Assembly: GCF_001908275.1 (NCBI RefSeq)
Contig: NZ_CP018620.1
Span: forward strand, 2,356,001-2,420,000
DNA: 64,000 nucleotides
Source: Paenibacillus xylanexedens
Lineage (GTDB): Bacteria; Bacillota; Bacilli; Paenibacillales; Paenibacillaceae
Direction of reading: 5' to 3'
Shown here: piece after piece, positions 44,059 to 52,364 of the stretch
Layout of the letters: each line of letters begins with the position of its first letter
Numbering within the stretch: position 1 is the stretch's first letter
Notes under the pieces: generated by a model
Databases searched by the model: none
What the model saw: the letters and a program-made list of their open reading frames with translations, nothing else
Told to the model about the DNA's origin: nothing
Translations under genes and position numbers: made by a program

Positions 44059-44909
44059 TGATGGAAGATTTACAAAAAGAGCCGCGTCAGCGGTTTTTGG
44101 CGTTGGATACATCCACCGCAGTGATGGCAGCTGCGATGATGGAAGATCATGCGCTTCTGGAAGAACGCAATGAACGGGCTGAGCGTAACCATTCGGTACA
44201 CGTCGTACCGGTGATGGAGCAGCTGCTGGCCGCCAGCAACACACAGCCTGGGCAACTTGACGGCATTGCCGTTGGCGTTGGCCCAGGCTCGTACACGGGC
44301 ATCCGCATTGCGGTGACCGCGGCGAAGACACTGGCCTGGGCGTGGGACATCCCCGTAGCCGGGGTGTCCAGCCTTCAGGCCCTCGCCTGGGGCGGCTGGC
44401 ACAGCGGCCTCGCCGCCAAGGCGGAAGCTGCGGCAGAGGATGCCGCAGCAGGGGCTGGCGGAACGCCATCCGCGGACCAGGGCAGCACAGGTGCTGCCCC
44501 TGTCCACTGGATCGTTCCGCTTGTGGATGCACGGCGCGGTCAAGCGTGCACCGCGCTGTTTGCCTCCGCCGGGAGCGATGCACCCCGGCGTCTGGCGCCT
44601 GATGCCATCCGCAAGATGGACGGATGGCTGGAAGCCCTCGCCGCCCGCATGGCGGAGGCGGCGCCGGAAGAGCGGCCCGTAGCCGTCTGGATCGTCGGCG
44701 AGACGGGCCCTCATGCTGCGGCAGCGGCGGAGCTTCGCTGCCCCGCAGGAACGGCGCTCCAGCTCGTACCTTATGAGCTGGAAGGCCGCTGGGTTGGGCG
44801 CCTTGGCGCCGCCGCGCTGCTTGCAGGTCAGCGTGATGACGTGCATGCGCTGGTGCCAAACTACACCCAGCTGTCTGAAGCGGAAGCCAATCTGCTGCGC
44901 AAAGGCTAA
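44058..44909 (+). CDS. tsaB: tRNA t6A biosynthesis protein TsaB (GC-rich middle)
   Basis: Non-catalytic partner of TsaD in t6A synthesis (283 aa). The N-terminal ASKHA fold is clear: FLALDTSTAVMAAAMME, RNHSVHVVPVMEQLL and GIAVGVGPGSYTGIRIAVTAAKTLAWAWDIPVAGVSSLQAL. From about residue 90 the DNA becomes strikingly GC-rich and the protein Ala-rich (EAAAEDAAAGAGG), unlike its neighbours, returning to normal at the end. Three consecutive ATG codons (44055-44063) are possible starts; GGAG fits 44058. The gene is directly followed by a MITE-like repeat. Confidence 0.93.
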   Translation: MMEDLQKEPRQRFLALDTSTAVMAAAMMEDHALLEERNERAERNHSVHVVPVMEQLLAASNTQPGQLDGIAVGVGPGSYTGIRIAVTAAKTLAWAWDIPVAGVSSLQALAWGGWHSGLAAKAEAAAEDAAAGAGGTPSADQGSTGAAPVHWIVPLVDARRGQACTALFASAGSDAPRRLAPDAIRKMDGWLEALAARMAEAAPEERPVAVWIVGETGPHAAAAAELRCPAGTALQLVPYELEGRWVGRLGAAALLAGQRDDVHALVPNYTQLSEAEANLLRKG

Positions 44910-44912
44910 AAG

Positions 44913-45128
44913 AGGTTGTTCAAAAAGTCCGCTTTTGATTACGAAGGATACCTGGTGGCATCATCAGCATCGAATATGGAATTCAGCCGAAATAAGCGGG
45001 AGGCTTACGAAGAATGTTTCCTTTGGAAACATTGTGGTTGCTCACGTAGTTTACCCTACGCTCCGCTACTCCATTTCTAGCTTCATCCCATCTTCTCGGT
45101 ACTGAAAACCGGTCTTTTTGAACACGCA
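44913..45128. repeat. MITE-like element, full copy (216 bp)
   Basis: Terminal inverted repeats AGGTTGTTCAAAAAGTCCG and CCGGTCTTTTTGAACACG bound a non-coding 216-bp segment. It contains a perfect hairpin AATGTTTCC-TTT-GGAAACATT (45013-45033). It begins 4 bp after the tsaB stop and ends 22 bp before rimI, within an otherwise tight operon. A shortened copy is at 42595-42649. No transposase is encoded; it should be mobilised, if at all, in trans. Confidence 0.78.
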
Positions 45129-45149
45129 CTAAAGGGGGAGGGGAAGCAG

Positions 45150-45671
45150 ATGGACAATGTGGCGAATAATAAGCAGGAAGCAACGCTTCAGTTCAGGTTC
45201 ATGACACTCGCGGATATTCCCGATGTGATGGAGATTGAACATGAGGCCTTTACCCTGCCCTGGACGGAAGAAGCATTTCAAAATGAATTGACACACAATC
45301 AGTTTGCTAAATATATGGTGATGGAATTGGAAGGCAAGGCCATTGGCTATGCAGGTATGTGGACGATCATGGATGAAGCCCATATTACCAATATTGCAGT
45401 CAGAGGCGCGTACCGTGGACGCAAGCTTGGTGAGAAGTTACTGGATGAATTAATGAGCACAGCGGCTTATCTCGGGATGGAACGAATGACGTTGGAGGTC
45501 AGAGTCTCGAACAGCATTGCTCAGCGTTTATATCAGAAAAAAGGGTTTGAATCGGCGGGTCTTCGTAAAGGGTATTACTCCGATAATGGGGAAGATGCGA
45601 TGATTATGTGGGCGAACTTGCCGTCTGCAGGCCGGAGCGGCGAAGAGGAAGGAAGCGTACTGGATTCATGA
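45150..45671 (+). CDS. rimI: Ribosomal-protein-alanine N-acetyltransferase
   Basis: GNAT acetyltransferase (173 aa) of the RimI type, which acetylates the N-terminal alanine of ribosomal protein S18. The acetyl-CoA site is IAVRGAYRGRKLGEKLLDELM (R/Q-x-x-G-x-G/A pattern), with EHEAFTLPWTEEAF, RVSNSIAQRLYQKKGFES and RKGYYSDNGEDAMIMW typical for RimI. GGGGAGGGGAAG precedes the ATG. Its stop overlaps the tsaD start (ATGA). Confidence 0.94.
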   Translation: MDNVANNKQEATLQFRFMTLADIPDVMEIEHEAFTLPWTEEAFQNELTHNQFAKYMVMELEGKAIGYAGMWTIMDEAHITNIAVRGAYRGRKLGEKLLDELMSTAAYLGMERMTLEVRVSNSIAQRLYQKKGFESAGLRKGYYSDNGEDAMIMWANLPSAGRSGEEEGSVLDS

Positions 45672-46723
45672 ACGAACTTAATGAAAAAATAAATTCTGCA
45701 CCATCCTATATTTTGGCGGTGGAGACAAGCTGTGATGAAACATCGGTAGCAGTAGTCAAAGATGGACGGGAAGTGCTGTCCAATCTGATCTCAAGTCAGA
45801 TCGAGACGCATAAGGCATTCGGTGGTGTTGTACCTGAAGTGGCTTCACGCAAACACGTTGAAGTCATTACGTTGATGCTGGAACAGGCGATCGAACAGTC
45901 CGGCATTCGTCCACGTGATCTAAGTGCAATTGCTGTAACACAGGGGCCTGGGCTGGTCGGAGCACTACTGGTGGGCATCGTTGCGGCCAAAACGATGGCG
46001 ATGGCACTGGGCAAACCGCTCATTGGCACACATCATATTGCCGGGCATATCTATGCCAACCGACTTACTCATGAACTGCAATATCCAGCGATGGCACTGG
46101 TCGTATCTGGTGGACATACAGAACTCGTGCATATGGAATTCGAGGGTAAGTTCAAACTGATTGGTCGTACACGTGATGATGCCGTAGGCGAAGCGTATGA
46201 CAAAGTAGCACGTGCACTGGGTTGTCCTTATCCGGGAGGCCCACATGTGGACCGGATGGCGTCTGAAGCGGAGGATGTAGTGCCATTACCACGGGTATGG
46301 CTGGAAGCAGGTTCGTACGATTTCAGTCTCAGTGGTCTGAAGTCTGCTGTACTGAATGTGCTCAACCAGGCCAAAATGCGCGGAGAAACCTTGGAGCCGT
46401 CTGCGGTAGCACGTGGTTTCCAGGAAGCTGTTGTTGAAGTACTGGTGGAGAAAGCCGTTAGAGCAGTTCGTGAATATGGTTCACGTCAACTGTTATTATG
46501 CGGTGGTGTTGCAGCTAACCGGGGGTTACGCTCGGCATTACAGGAGCGATGCACGAAGGAAGGGCTTGAACTGTTGATCCCGCCAATGGAATATTGTACG
46601 GATAACGCGGCCATGATTGGAGCGGCTGCATATCTGAAATGGCAGCGGGGAGAAATTGCTGAATTTGATGCGAAGGCAGATCCGGGACTTTCTCTGGAGG
46701 AATGGTCCGTTCAATCTGTATAG
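45668..46723 (+). CDS. tsaD: tRNA N6-adenosine threonylcarbamoyltransferase TsaD
   Basis: Catalytic subunit (351 aa) for t6A37 of tRNA. The motifs VETSCDETSVAVV, the iron-binding HHIAGHIYANRL, GHTELVHME, DDAVGEAYDKVARALGCPYPGGP, SLSGLKSAVL and CGGVAANRGLR are all intact. MNELNEK at 45668 overlaps the rimI stop by 4 bp; the frame opens earlier, but this is the natural start. It ends the operon; the next transcription unit starts with a TTGACA promoter directly after. Confidence 0.97.
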   Translation: MNELNEKINSAPSYILAVETSCDETSVAVVKDGREVLSNLISSQIETHKAFGGVVPEVASRKHVEVITLMLEQAIEQSGIRPRDLSAIAVTQGPGLVGALLVGIVAAKTMAMALGKPLIGTHHIAGHIYANRLTHELQYPAMALVVSGGHTELVHMEFEGKFKLIGRTRDDAVGEAYDKVARALGCPYPGGPHVDRMASEAEDVVPLPRVWLEAGSYDFSLSGLKSAVLNVLNQAKMRGETLEPSAVARGFQEAVVEVLVEKAVRAVREYGSRQLLLCGGVAANRGLRSALQERCTKEGLELLIPPMEYCTDNAAMIGAAAYLKWQRGEIAEFDAKADPGLSLEEWSVQSV

Positions 46724-46745
46724 TCAGGCAGTTTGAGATTAAGAG

Positions 46746-46775
46746 TTGACAGCAGGGATGTAAAGAATGTATATT
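46746..46775 (+). promoter_or_regulatory. Promoter of the leuA leader
   Basis: TTGACA, an 18-bp spacer and TATATT, 23 bp after the tsaD stop and about 50 bp before the first T-box. Confidence 0.7.
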
Positions 46776-46823
46776 TAGTTACAAATTTAAACAGGAATTC
46801 AGATTCCTGAACTGATAAACGCG

Positions 46824-47203
46824 ATGAACAGGAATAGTAAGGTCAATCCCGGTCTTAGAGAGCTGCGGTATGGTGCAACGCAGTCGAAGGAAACCTGAAA
46901 CTCACCTGGAAGCGGAACGATGGAACACGGTGACTCCCCGGGAGAATCCGAAGGCCGATCATGGCCCAAAGTACATGGTTACGGGTTGCCTCCGTGAATG
47001 GGCCGTTGTCGGTAGGACCGTTATTATAAGGATCAACTGACGATAACTGAGGGGGCTTTCAGGCTGCTTCAAGTGATCCGGATATGCGAAAGCATTCAGG
47101 GGTTGTCTTGAATGAACAGGAAGGAAGTCAACAAGAGTGGTACCGCGAAGGTGAACAGCCTGTCGTCTCTTGCATTATTGCATGAGGTGGCAGGCTTTTT
47201 TTG
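46824..47203 (+). promoter_or_regulatory. T-box leader 1, leucine specifier
   Basis: A complete T-box riboswitch: Stem I region with AGAGAGCTGCGG and GGTGCAACGCAG, a predicted specifier CTC (46901-46903, in GAAACTCACC), the T-box AGAGTGGTACCGCG (47134-47147), and a terminator (AGCCTG/CAGGCT with inner CTC-GCA pairing, then seven T). Uncharged tRNA-Leu should prevent termination. It is the first of two in series before leuA. Confidence 0.88.
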
Positions 47204-47247
47204 ATTTTCAAAATAAGGATGAATGAAGTTAGGTCATATTATAAATG

Positions 47248-47606
47248 TGATGAACGGGAGCAGTAAAATGATAAGGCGCTCAGAGAACTGCGGGGTGGTG
47301 CGACGCAGTGGCTAAAATCATTCGAATCTCGCCCGGGAACGGAGCTGTGGAAGCGTGGGGACGATATCAATCGCCCAGTTGTCCTGATGGACAACGACAT
47401 GTGTTACACAGCAACGGTTAACCCCCGTTATAGGGTGTTTCTCCGAATTCCAGTGGTGTCGTGCGTACACACACATCCAGCGGATTTCGGAGACGACGAG
47501 GTGGATGGAGTCTGGCGCAAGCCTGGCCCATCAAGCAAGAGTGGTACCGCGGAGGGGATAATAACCCGCCGTCTCTTATATGAGATGGCGGGTTATTTGT
47601 GTTTGC
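47248..47606 (+). promoter_or_regulatory. T-box leader 2, probable leucine specifier
   Basis: A second complete T-box directly downstream: AGAGAACTGCGG and GGTGCGACGCAG, specifier region GAATCTCGCC that aligns its CTC (47328-47330) with T-box 1, the motif AAGAGTGGTACCGCGG (47537-47552), and a strong terminator with arms AATAACCCGCC and GGCGGGTTATT plus an inner TCTC/GAGA pair. Transcripts must pass both terminators to reach leuA unless a promoter lies between. Confidence 0.88.
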
Positions 47607-47664
47607 TGCCGGCAGCAGGGTGGGCATGGGAATGAACCATATGGAGATTGAAAAGTCAGAAGGT

Positions 47665-47690
47665 CAGGGTGTAAGTCGACGTACACCCTG
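47665..47690. promoter_or_regulatory. 26-bp near-perfect palindrome before leuA
   Basis: CAGGGTGTA and TACACCCTG flank AGTCGACG; only one base pair is mismatched. It lies between the second T-box terminator and leuA and has no T-tract. It could be an operator or an mRNA hairpin. Confidence 0.5.
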
Positions 47691-47915
47691 TCATGAGGGT
47701 AAGCAGGATATGCATCGAACGAGCAATGAACATGTAACATCAAGTATAGACACTAAATATTCAACAGGCATTAGTGATCACCAAGGACTAAGCTACAAAC
47801 GACATACGCATTTACAAACAAAATATATAACAGCAGTGACGGCGATCAGCGGGTGTTTTGTGGCTCATGGATCGTAACGAAAATATTTATAAAAATTTGA
47901 TGGAGGTTGATGGAT

Positions 47916-49475
47916 ATGACAACAACTAATAACAAACGCATGATTGAAATTTTTGATACAACGCTGCGTGATGGAGAACAGGCACCAGGAGCAAGTCTGC
48001 AACCCGAGCAAAAGATTGAACTGGCACACCAACTGGCTTCTCTGGGTATCGACGTCATTGAGCCTGGATTCCCGATCTCCAGTCCAGGTGAGTTCGCGGC
48101 GGTTCAGGCGATTTCGAGACAGTTGCAGAACGTGGAAATCTGCGGATTCGCGCGGGCGGTCAAAGGTGATATCGATGCAGCTGTTCAAGCAACAGCGGAT
48201 GCAGCACGGCGCCGAATTCACCTGTTTATCTCTTCCTCGGATATTCATATTGAGCATCAACTACGCCGTCCGCGCAGTGAAGTGGTGGCTACCGCTCGTG
48301 AGATGGTATCTTATGCCCGCCAGTTCACGGACATCGTAGAGTTCACAGCCATGGACGCTGCTCGTACCAAGATGGACGATTTGATTGAAATGGTAGAAGT
48401 CGCCATTGAAGCTGGGGCGAGCATTATCAATCTGCCGGATACGGTCGGATATGCCCTGCCACATGAGTATGGTGAGATGTTCCGCCGGGTGCGTGAGGGT
48501 GCAAGGGGCGGCGATCAGGTTCGCTATAGTGCCCACTGTCATAATGATCTGGGCCTGGCCGTAGCCAATAGTTTGGCTGCGATTGCCAATGGAGCTACCC
48601 AGATTGAAGTGACCATCAATGGTATCGGAGAACGGACGGGGAACTGTGCACTGGAAGAGCTGATTATGGCGCTGGAGACTCGGGGAGACGCAATTGGTGC
48701 AACGACGAACATTAAGCTGAATCAGCTGTATGAGACTTCACGTCAGATTAGCCGTGCGATGCACTTCCCGATTGCGTACAACAAACCAGTGGTGGGACGT
48801 AATGCATTCCAGCATGAATCTGGCATCCATCAGGATGGTCTGCTGAAGAATCGGAGCACCTATGAGATTATGGACCCGGAAGCGCTGGGTATCCCACGCA
48901 GCATGATTATTCTGGGCAAACACTCCGGTCGTCACGCCCTGAAGGATCGGGTTCGCAAATACGGTTTTGAGCCGGATGAGCAACAGATGGAGCAATTGTA
49001 TGAGGTGTTCAAAGAAACCGCAGACCAGCAAAAAGTGGTCAGTGACGACCAGTTATTACAGATGGTTAGCCAGACTATGAATATTCCTGCACAGGACTAT
49101 GAACTGGTTGAATTGCAGGTGACAGCGGGCAGTATGACGGATCGAATGGCCGCCGTTCGCATTCGCACAAGCGCTGGAGAACAATCTTACTCCGCTGTTG
49201 GCGGTGGACCCGTGGATGCAACCATCCGTGCGATTGGTCAGAGCATTTCCGATGATATTGCATTTGTAGATATGGAGATGCATGCCTTGAGTGGTGGAGA
49301 GGGTGCAAGTGCAGAAGCTGTAGTTACCGTGGAGCGTGCAGGACGTGAGTTCCGGGGAACAGCAACACATAATGATATCGTCATGGCTGCCGGTTTGGCG
49401 TATGTAGCGGCTTGTAATGCTGCTGGGCTGAAGGCTGAGTCTTCCGAACCTCATGAACAAGAAGCACATGCGTAA
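47916..49475 (+). CDS. leuA: 2-isopropylmalate synthase
   Basis: First committed enzyme of leucine synthesis (519 aa): condenses acetyl-CoA with 2-oxoisovalerate. The TIM-barrel active-site motifs EIFDTTLRDGEQAPGASL, SAHCHNDLGLAVANSLAAIANGATQIEVTINGIGERTGNC and FQHESGIHQDGLLK are intact, with a C-terminal leucine-binding regulatory domain (about residues 390-500). ATG 47916 is 9 nt after TGGAGG. It is controlled by the two T-boxes upstream. No other leu or ilv gene is adjacent. Confidence 0.97.
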   Translation: MTTTNNKRMIEIFDTTLRDGEQAPGASLQPEQKIELAHQLASLGIDVIEPGFPISSPGEFAAVQAISRQLQNVEICGFARAVKGDIDAAVQATADAARRRIHLFISSSDIHIEHQLRRPRSEVVATAREMVSYARQFTDIVEFTAMDAARTKMDDLIEMVEVAIEAGASIINLPDTVGYALPHEYGEMFRRVREGARGGDQVRYSAHCHNDLGLAVANSLAAIANGATQIEVTINGIGERTGNCALEELIMALETRGDAIGATTNIKLNQLYETSRQISRAMHFPIAYNKPVVGRNAFQHESGIHQDGLLKNRSTYEIMDPEALGIPRSMIILGKHSGRHALKDRVRKYGFEPDEQQMEQLYEVFKETADQQKVVSDDQLLQMVSQTMNIPAQDYELVELQVTAGSMTDRMAAVRIRTSAGEQSYSAVGGGPVDATIRAIGQSISDDIAFVDMEMHALSGGEGASAEAVVTVERAGREFRGTATHNDIVMAAGLAYVAACNAAGLKAESSEPHEQEAHA

Positions 49476-49565
49476 AACATCTTTTGCCAGATCACATCTA
49501 CAGCGGCAATAGTAGCAATTGCAATTCGATGTAAATATGCATGGCATATAGTAAATAAATGACGG

Positions 49566-49600
49566 GCAGGCCTTGAACGACAAAGGTCTGCTTTTGTCTT
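49566..49600 (+). terminator. Terminator of leuA
   Basis: GCAGGCCTT-N8-AAGGTCTGC (one G-U pair) followed by TTTTGTCTT. Confidence 0.85.
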
Positions 49601-49655
49601 ATTATGGAGGTATATTGAGGAGTGGAAGGATGCATTTGTCAAGGTGTGACTATAG

Positions 49656-49883
49656 TTATCCACATATCCAGTGTAATTTGTGGGTAACTATCCCAAAGCC
49701 AAACCAGCATAGTTTTCGAAACGAAAAGGGTTTAGGGGATAGAATGACTCCTTACTATCCACAAAGTTGTGGATAAAGTGGATAACTTGGTGGATAAATA
49801 TGGTTTTTGTGTGCAAAAGGCTATTCTACCGCTGTATAATTAAGCTTATTAATGTGCTTGCTATCTTGCTTTCTTGTGGATAA
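49656..49883. promoter_or_regulatory. DnaA-box cluster
   Basis: Seven DnaA-box-like 9-mers lie in 228 bp. TTATCCACA is perfect at 49656 (+), 49768 (-) and 49875 (-). One mismatch occurs at 49679 (-), 49755 (+), 49777 (-) and 49789 (-). Four of the seven are packed into 43 bp. The stretch from leuA to the ABC-F gene (about 650 bp) has no supported gene. It is not oriC, as dnaA and dnaN are absent; a DnaA-titrating or replication-control cluster is likely. Confidence 0.78.
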
Positions 49884-50029
49884 GTGTGAGGGACAGGGGG
49901 ATAAAAATATTTCTCTTCATTCGAGTGAATTTGACAAAAGTCAAAAAAGCTCCCCTAACCTCCGTATGTTAGAGTTCAATCTCAAAGAACATAAAGAACA
50001 TAAGGTGCCTAGCTTCAATACGCATCCTC

Positions 50030-50064
50030 TACAAAACAAAAGCTGATCCCAATATGGAATCAGC
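50030..50064 (-). terminator. Terminator of the ABC-F gene
   Basis: GCTGATTCC-ATATT-GGGATCAGC on the minus strand (one mismatch), followed by TTTTGTTTTG. Confidence 0.8.
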
Positions 50065-50126
50065 CAGCGGTACAACTATACTTGTATGACGCGATCAAGC
50101 CATGGTCTGAGTCTGTACTATTCGTA

Positions 50127-52085
50127 CTATTCCATAGCTAGTTCTTCCCAGTCCTCGTATGCCTTGGTGAGTTCTGCTTTGTGTTCCTCCGATTGTTGCT
50201 GGAGTTCTTGCAGCTTCATATAATCCTGATAGATTTCAGGCAGAGCCATCTGTGCCTCAAGTTCGGTAATCTTTGTTTCCAGCTCCGCAATCTGTTGTTC
50301 CAAAGCTTCCTGCTTGCGTTGCCGGTTACGCTCTTCACGCTTCGCCTGTTTTTCCGCTTCGAATGAAGCCGCTCCGGATTTTTCGGTTGTGGCTGTGTTC
50401 AGATCGGATTTGGACGAGTTCTTGGACGAAGCCTGACGTGCCTCAGCAGCTTCACGTGCGATGTCCTCAAGCTCCTGTTTTTTCTCCACATAATCATCGT
50501 AATTACCGAGATATTGTTCTGTGCCACCTGGATGAAGCTCAACAATGCGTTCAGCCATTTTGTTGAGGAAGTACCGGTCATGGGAGATGAACAGCAGGGT
50601 GCCTTCATAATCCATTAATGCCGCTTCCAGCACTTCTTTGGCAAACAGGTCGAGATGGTTCGTAGGCTCATCCAGAATGAGCATGTTGGCTTCCTTCAGC
50701 ATCAGCTTGGAGAGAGACACACGTGCCTTCTCACCGCCGCTGAGGGAGGAGATTTTCTTGAGCACATCGTCACCGCTGAACAAAAAGTTCCCCAGTACGG
50801 TCCGAATGCGTGCTTCTTCCATCCCGGGATAGGCACTCCACAGTTCTTCCAGAACCGTGTTGGACGGATTGAGCCCAGTCTGTTCCTGATCATAATAGCC
50901 AATCTGCACTTTTGTTCCCCATTGGATCTCCCCGGTTACAGGACGTAAACTTCCCGTAAGACACTTCAGCATGGTGGATTTACCAATACCGTTTGGACCA
51001 ATCAGAGCAACCGTTTCCCCACGCCGCAGATCGAAGGATACGTTGCGGAACAAAGGAGAAGCCTCGTCATAAGCGACAGACAGCTGATCCACTCGAAGCA
51101 CTTCCTTGCCTGACATAACGGCGGTTTCGAAGGAAAAATGGGCTTTTTTCAAATCTCCCATCGGTTTATCAAGCCGCTCCATTTTGTCGAGGGCTTTGCG
51201 CCGGCTTTGCGCCCGTTTGGTCGTCGAAGCACGTACGATGTTTTTCTGAACAAAATCTTCCATCTTGGAGATTTCGCCTTGCTGTTTCTCATATTGCTTC
51301 ATCTGAGTTTCATATTCGGCAGCTTTGAGTTCCATATAACGGCTGTAATTTCCCGTATATTTTTTGGAGCGGTGACGTTCGATCTCAACGATGGTTGTTA
51401 CGAGTCGATCAAGGAAGTACCGGTCATGGGATACCACGAGCAGTGCGCCTGAATAACCTCTCAGATAATCTTCCAACCAAGTGAGGGTGGCGATATCGAG
51501 ATAGTTGGTAGGCTCGTCCAGCATGAGCAGATCAGGTGCCTGAAGCAAAATACGAGCAAGCGCAAGGCGTGTCTTCTGCCCGCCGCTCAGAGTAGCAATG
51601 GGAGTGTCTGGCGAAAATTCGCCGAATCCCATCCCGTGCAGTACGCTGCGAATGCGGGTTTCCATCTCATAACCGCCATGGTCCTTGAACCAGTCGGAGC
51701 GTTTCGCATAACGTTCCAGCAGGTCAGCATACTTTTTCTCATCTTCCATCTGGGCAGGGTCGGCAATATCGCGTTCCATCTGACGCAAATCGGCTTCAGC
51801 CTGTGTCAGGTGAGCGAACACGTTCATCATTTCTTCCCAGATGTTACGGTCGGATTGCAGCCCGCTGTTCTGAGCCAGGTAACCGAGCGTCGTTTCTTTG
51901 GACTTGAAAATCTGTCCTCCGTCATAGGACATTTCACCGGCTACAATTTTGAGCAAAGTGGATTTCCCTGCACCGTTTACACCAACGAGGCCGATGCGCT
52001 CGCGTTCTAATATTTGTAAGTTCACGCCGTCCAGGATTGGATCGACACCAAAACGTTTGATAATTCCGGATACTTGCAGCAGCAT
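50127..52085 (-). CDS. ABC-F family ATP-binding protein (YdiF-like)
   Basis: Soluble ribosome-associated ABC-F protein of 652 aa with two nucleotide-binding domains: Walker A GVNGAGKSTLL and GPNGIGKSTML, signatures LSGGQKTRLALAR and LSGGEKARVSLSK, Walker B LLMLDEPTNYLD and MLILDEPTNHLD. The charged linker follows domain one, and a Lys/Glu-rich coiled coil fills the last 120 residues. MLLQVSG is the likely start, with GGAGG about 10-12 nt upstream. B. subtilis has ydiF at the equivalent place beside tsaD. Functions include translation-factor roles and antibiotic protection; which applies is unknown. Confidence 0.95.
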   Translation of the reverse strand: MLLQVSGIIKRFGVDPILDGVNLQILERERIGLVGVNGAGKSTLLKIVAGEMSYDGGQIFKSKETTLGYLAQNSGLQSDRNIWEEMMNVFAHLTQAEADLRQMERDIADPAQMEDEKKYADLLERYAKRSDWFKDHGGYEMETRIRSVLHGMGFGEFSPDTPIATLSGGQKTRLALARILLQAPDLLMLDEPTNYLDIATLTWLEDYLRGYSGALLVVSHDRYFLDRLVTTIVEIERHRSKKYTGNYSRYMELKAAEYETQMKQYEKQQGEISKMEDFVQKNIVRASTTKRAQSRRKALDKMERLDKPMGDLKKAHFSFETAVMSGKEVLRVDQLSVAYDEASPLFRNVSFDLRRGETVALIGPNGIGKSTMLKCLTGSLRPVTGEIQWGTKVQIGYYDQEQTGLNPSNTVLEELWSAYPGMEEARIRTVLGNFLFSGDDVLKKISSLSGGEKARVSLSKLMLKEANMLILDEPTNHLDLFAKEVLEAALMDYEGTLLFISHDRYFLNKMAERIVELHPGGTEQYLGNYDDYVEKKQELEDIAREAAEARQASSKNSSKSDLNTATTEKSGAASFEAEKQAKREERNRQRKQEALEQQIAELETKITELEAQMALPEIYQDYMKLQELQQQSEEHKAELTKAYEDWEELAME

Positions 52086-52364
52086 AAAATTAAGTTCCTC
52101 CATAGGTCCAGTTCTTGATATGACAACTATATCTCAGTTTACATGAAATACAGAGCAATTGCACCGATTGGGAACGCATGGGGCATGTAGTCTTTTTGAT
52201 CAATCAATGATAAACTGAAAGAAGGCATGTTATTACATGAGGATTTTGCAGAAAATGAATCATTTTAACCATTTCAACAAGATGACAACTGGTCATAACA
52301 TATAAATTTTTTTTAATGAGAGCTTTTTTCTACCTTCCCTATCAACAGGAGGTTGTTCAAGGAT

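Noticed and set aside
43810..44859. Long minus-strand open frames opposite tsaE/tsaB
   Set aside because: Caused by the GC-rich segment of tsaB, which lacks stop codons in several frames; Pro/Arg-rich translation without domains.
47322..47332. ATC (isoleucine) as specifier of the second T-box
   Set aside because: Alignment with the first T-box places CTC at the specifier position, and the downstream gene is leuA; ATC would need a 2-nt shift.
47599..47877. Open frame of 92 codons between T-box 2 and leuA
   Set aside because: It starts inside the T-box terminator, has no ribosome site at any internal ATG, and its composition is unlike a protein; a 26-bp palindrome lies within it. More likely leader RNA.
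49656..49883. DnaA-box cluster as the replication origin
   Set aside because: No dnaA, dnaN, AT-rich unwinding repeats or other origin genes nearby; better read as a secondary DnaA-binding cluster.
52347..52362. Third copy of the MITE-like end (AGGTTGTTCAAGG) before the cyclo-ligase gene
   Set aside because: Only about 11 bases match and the AGGAGG part is explained by the ribosome site; no inverted partner follows.
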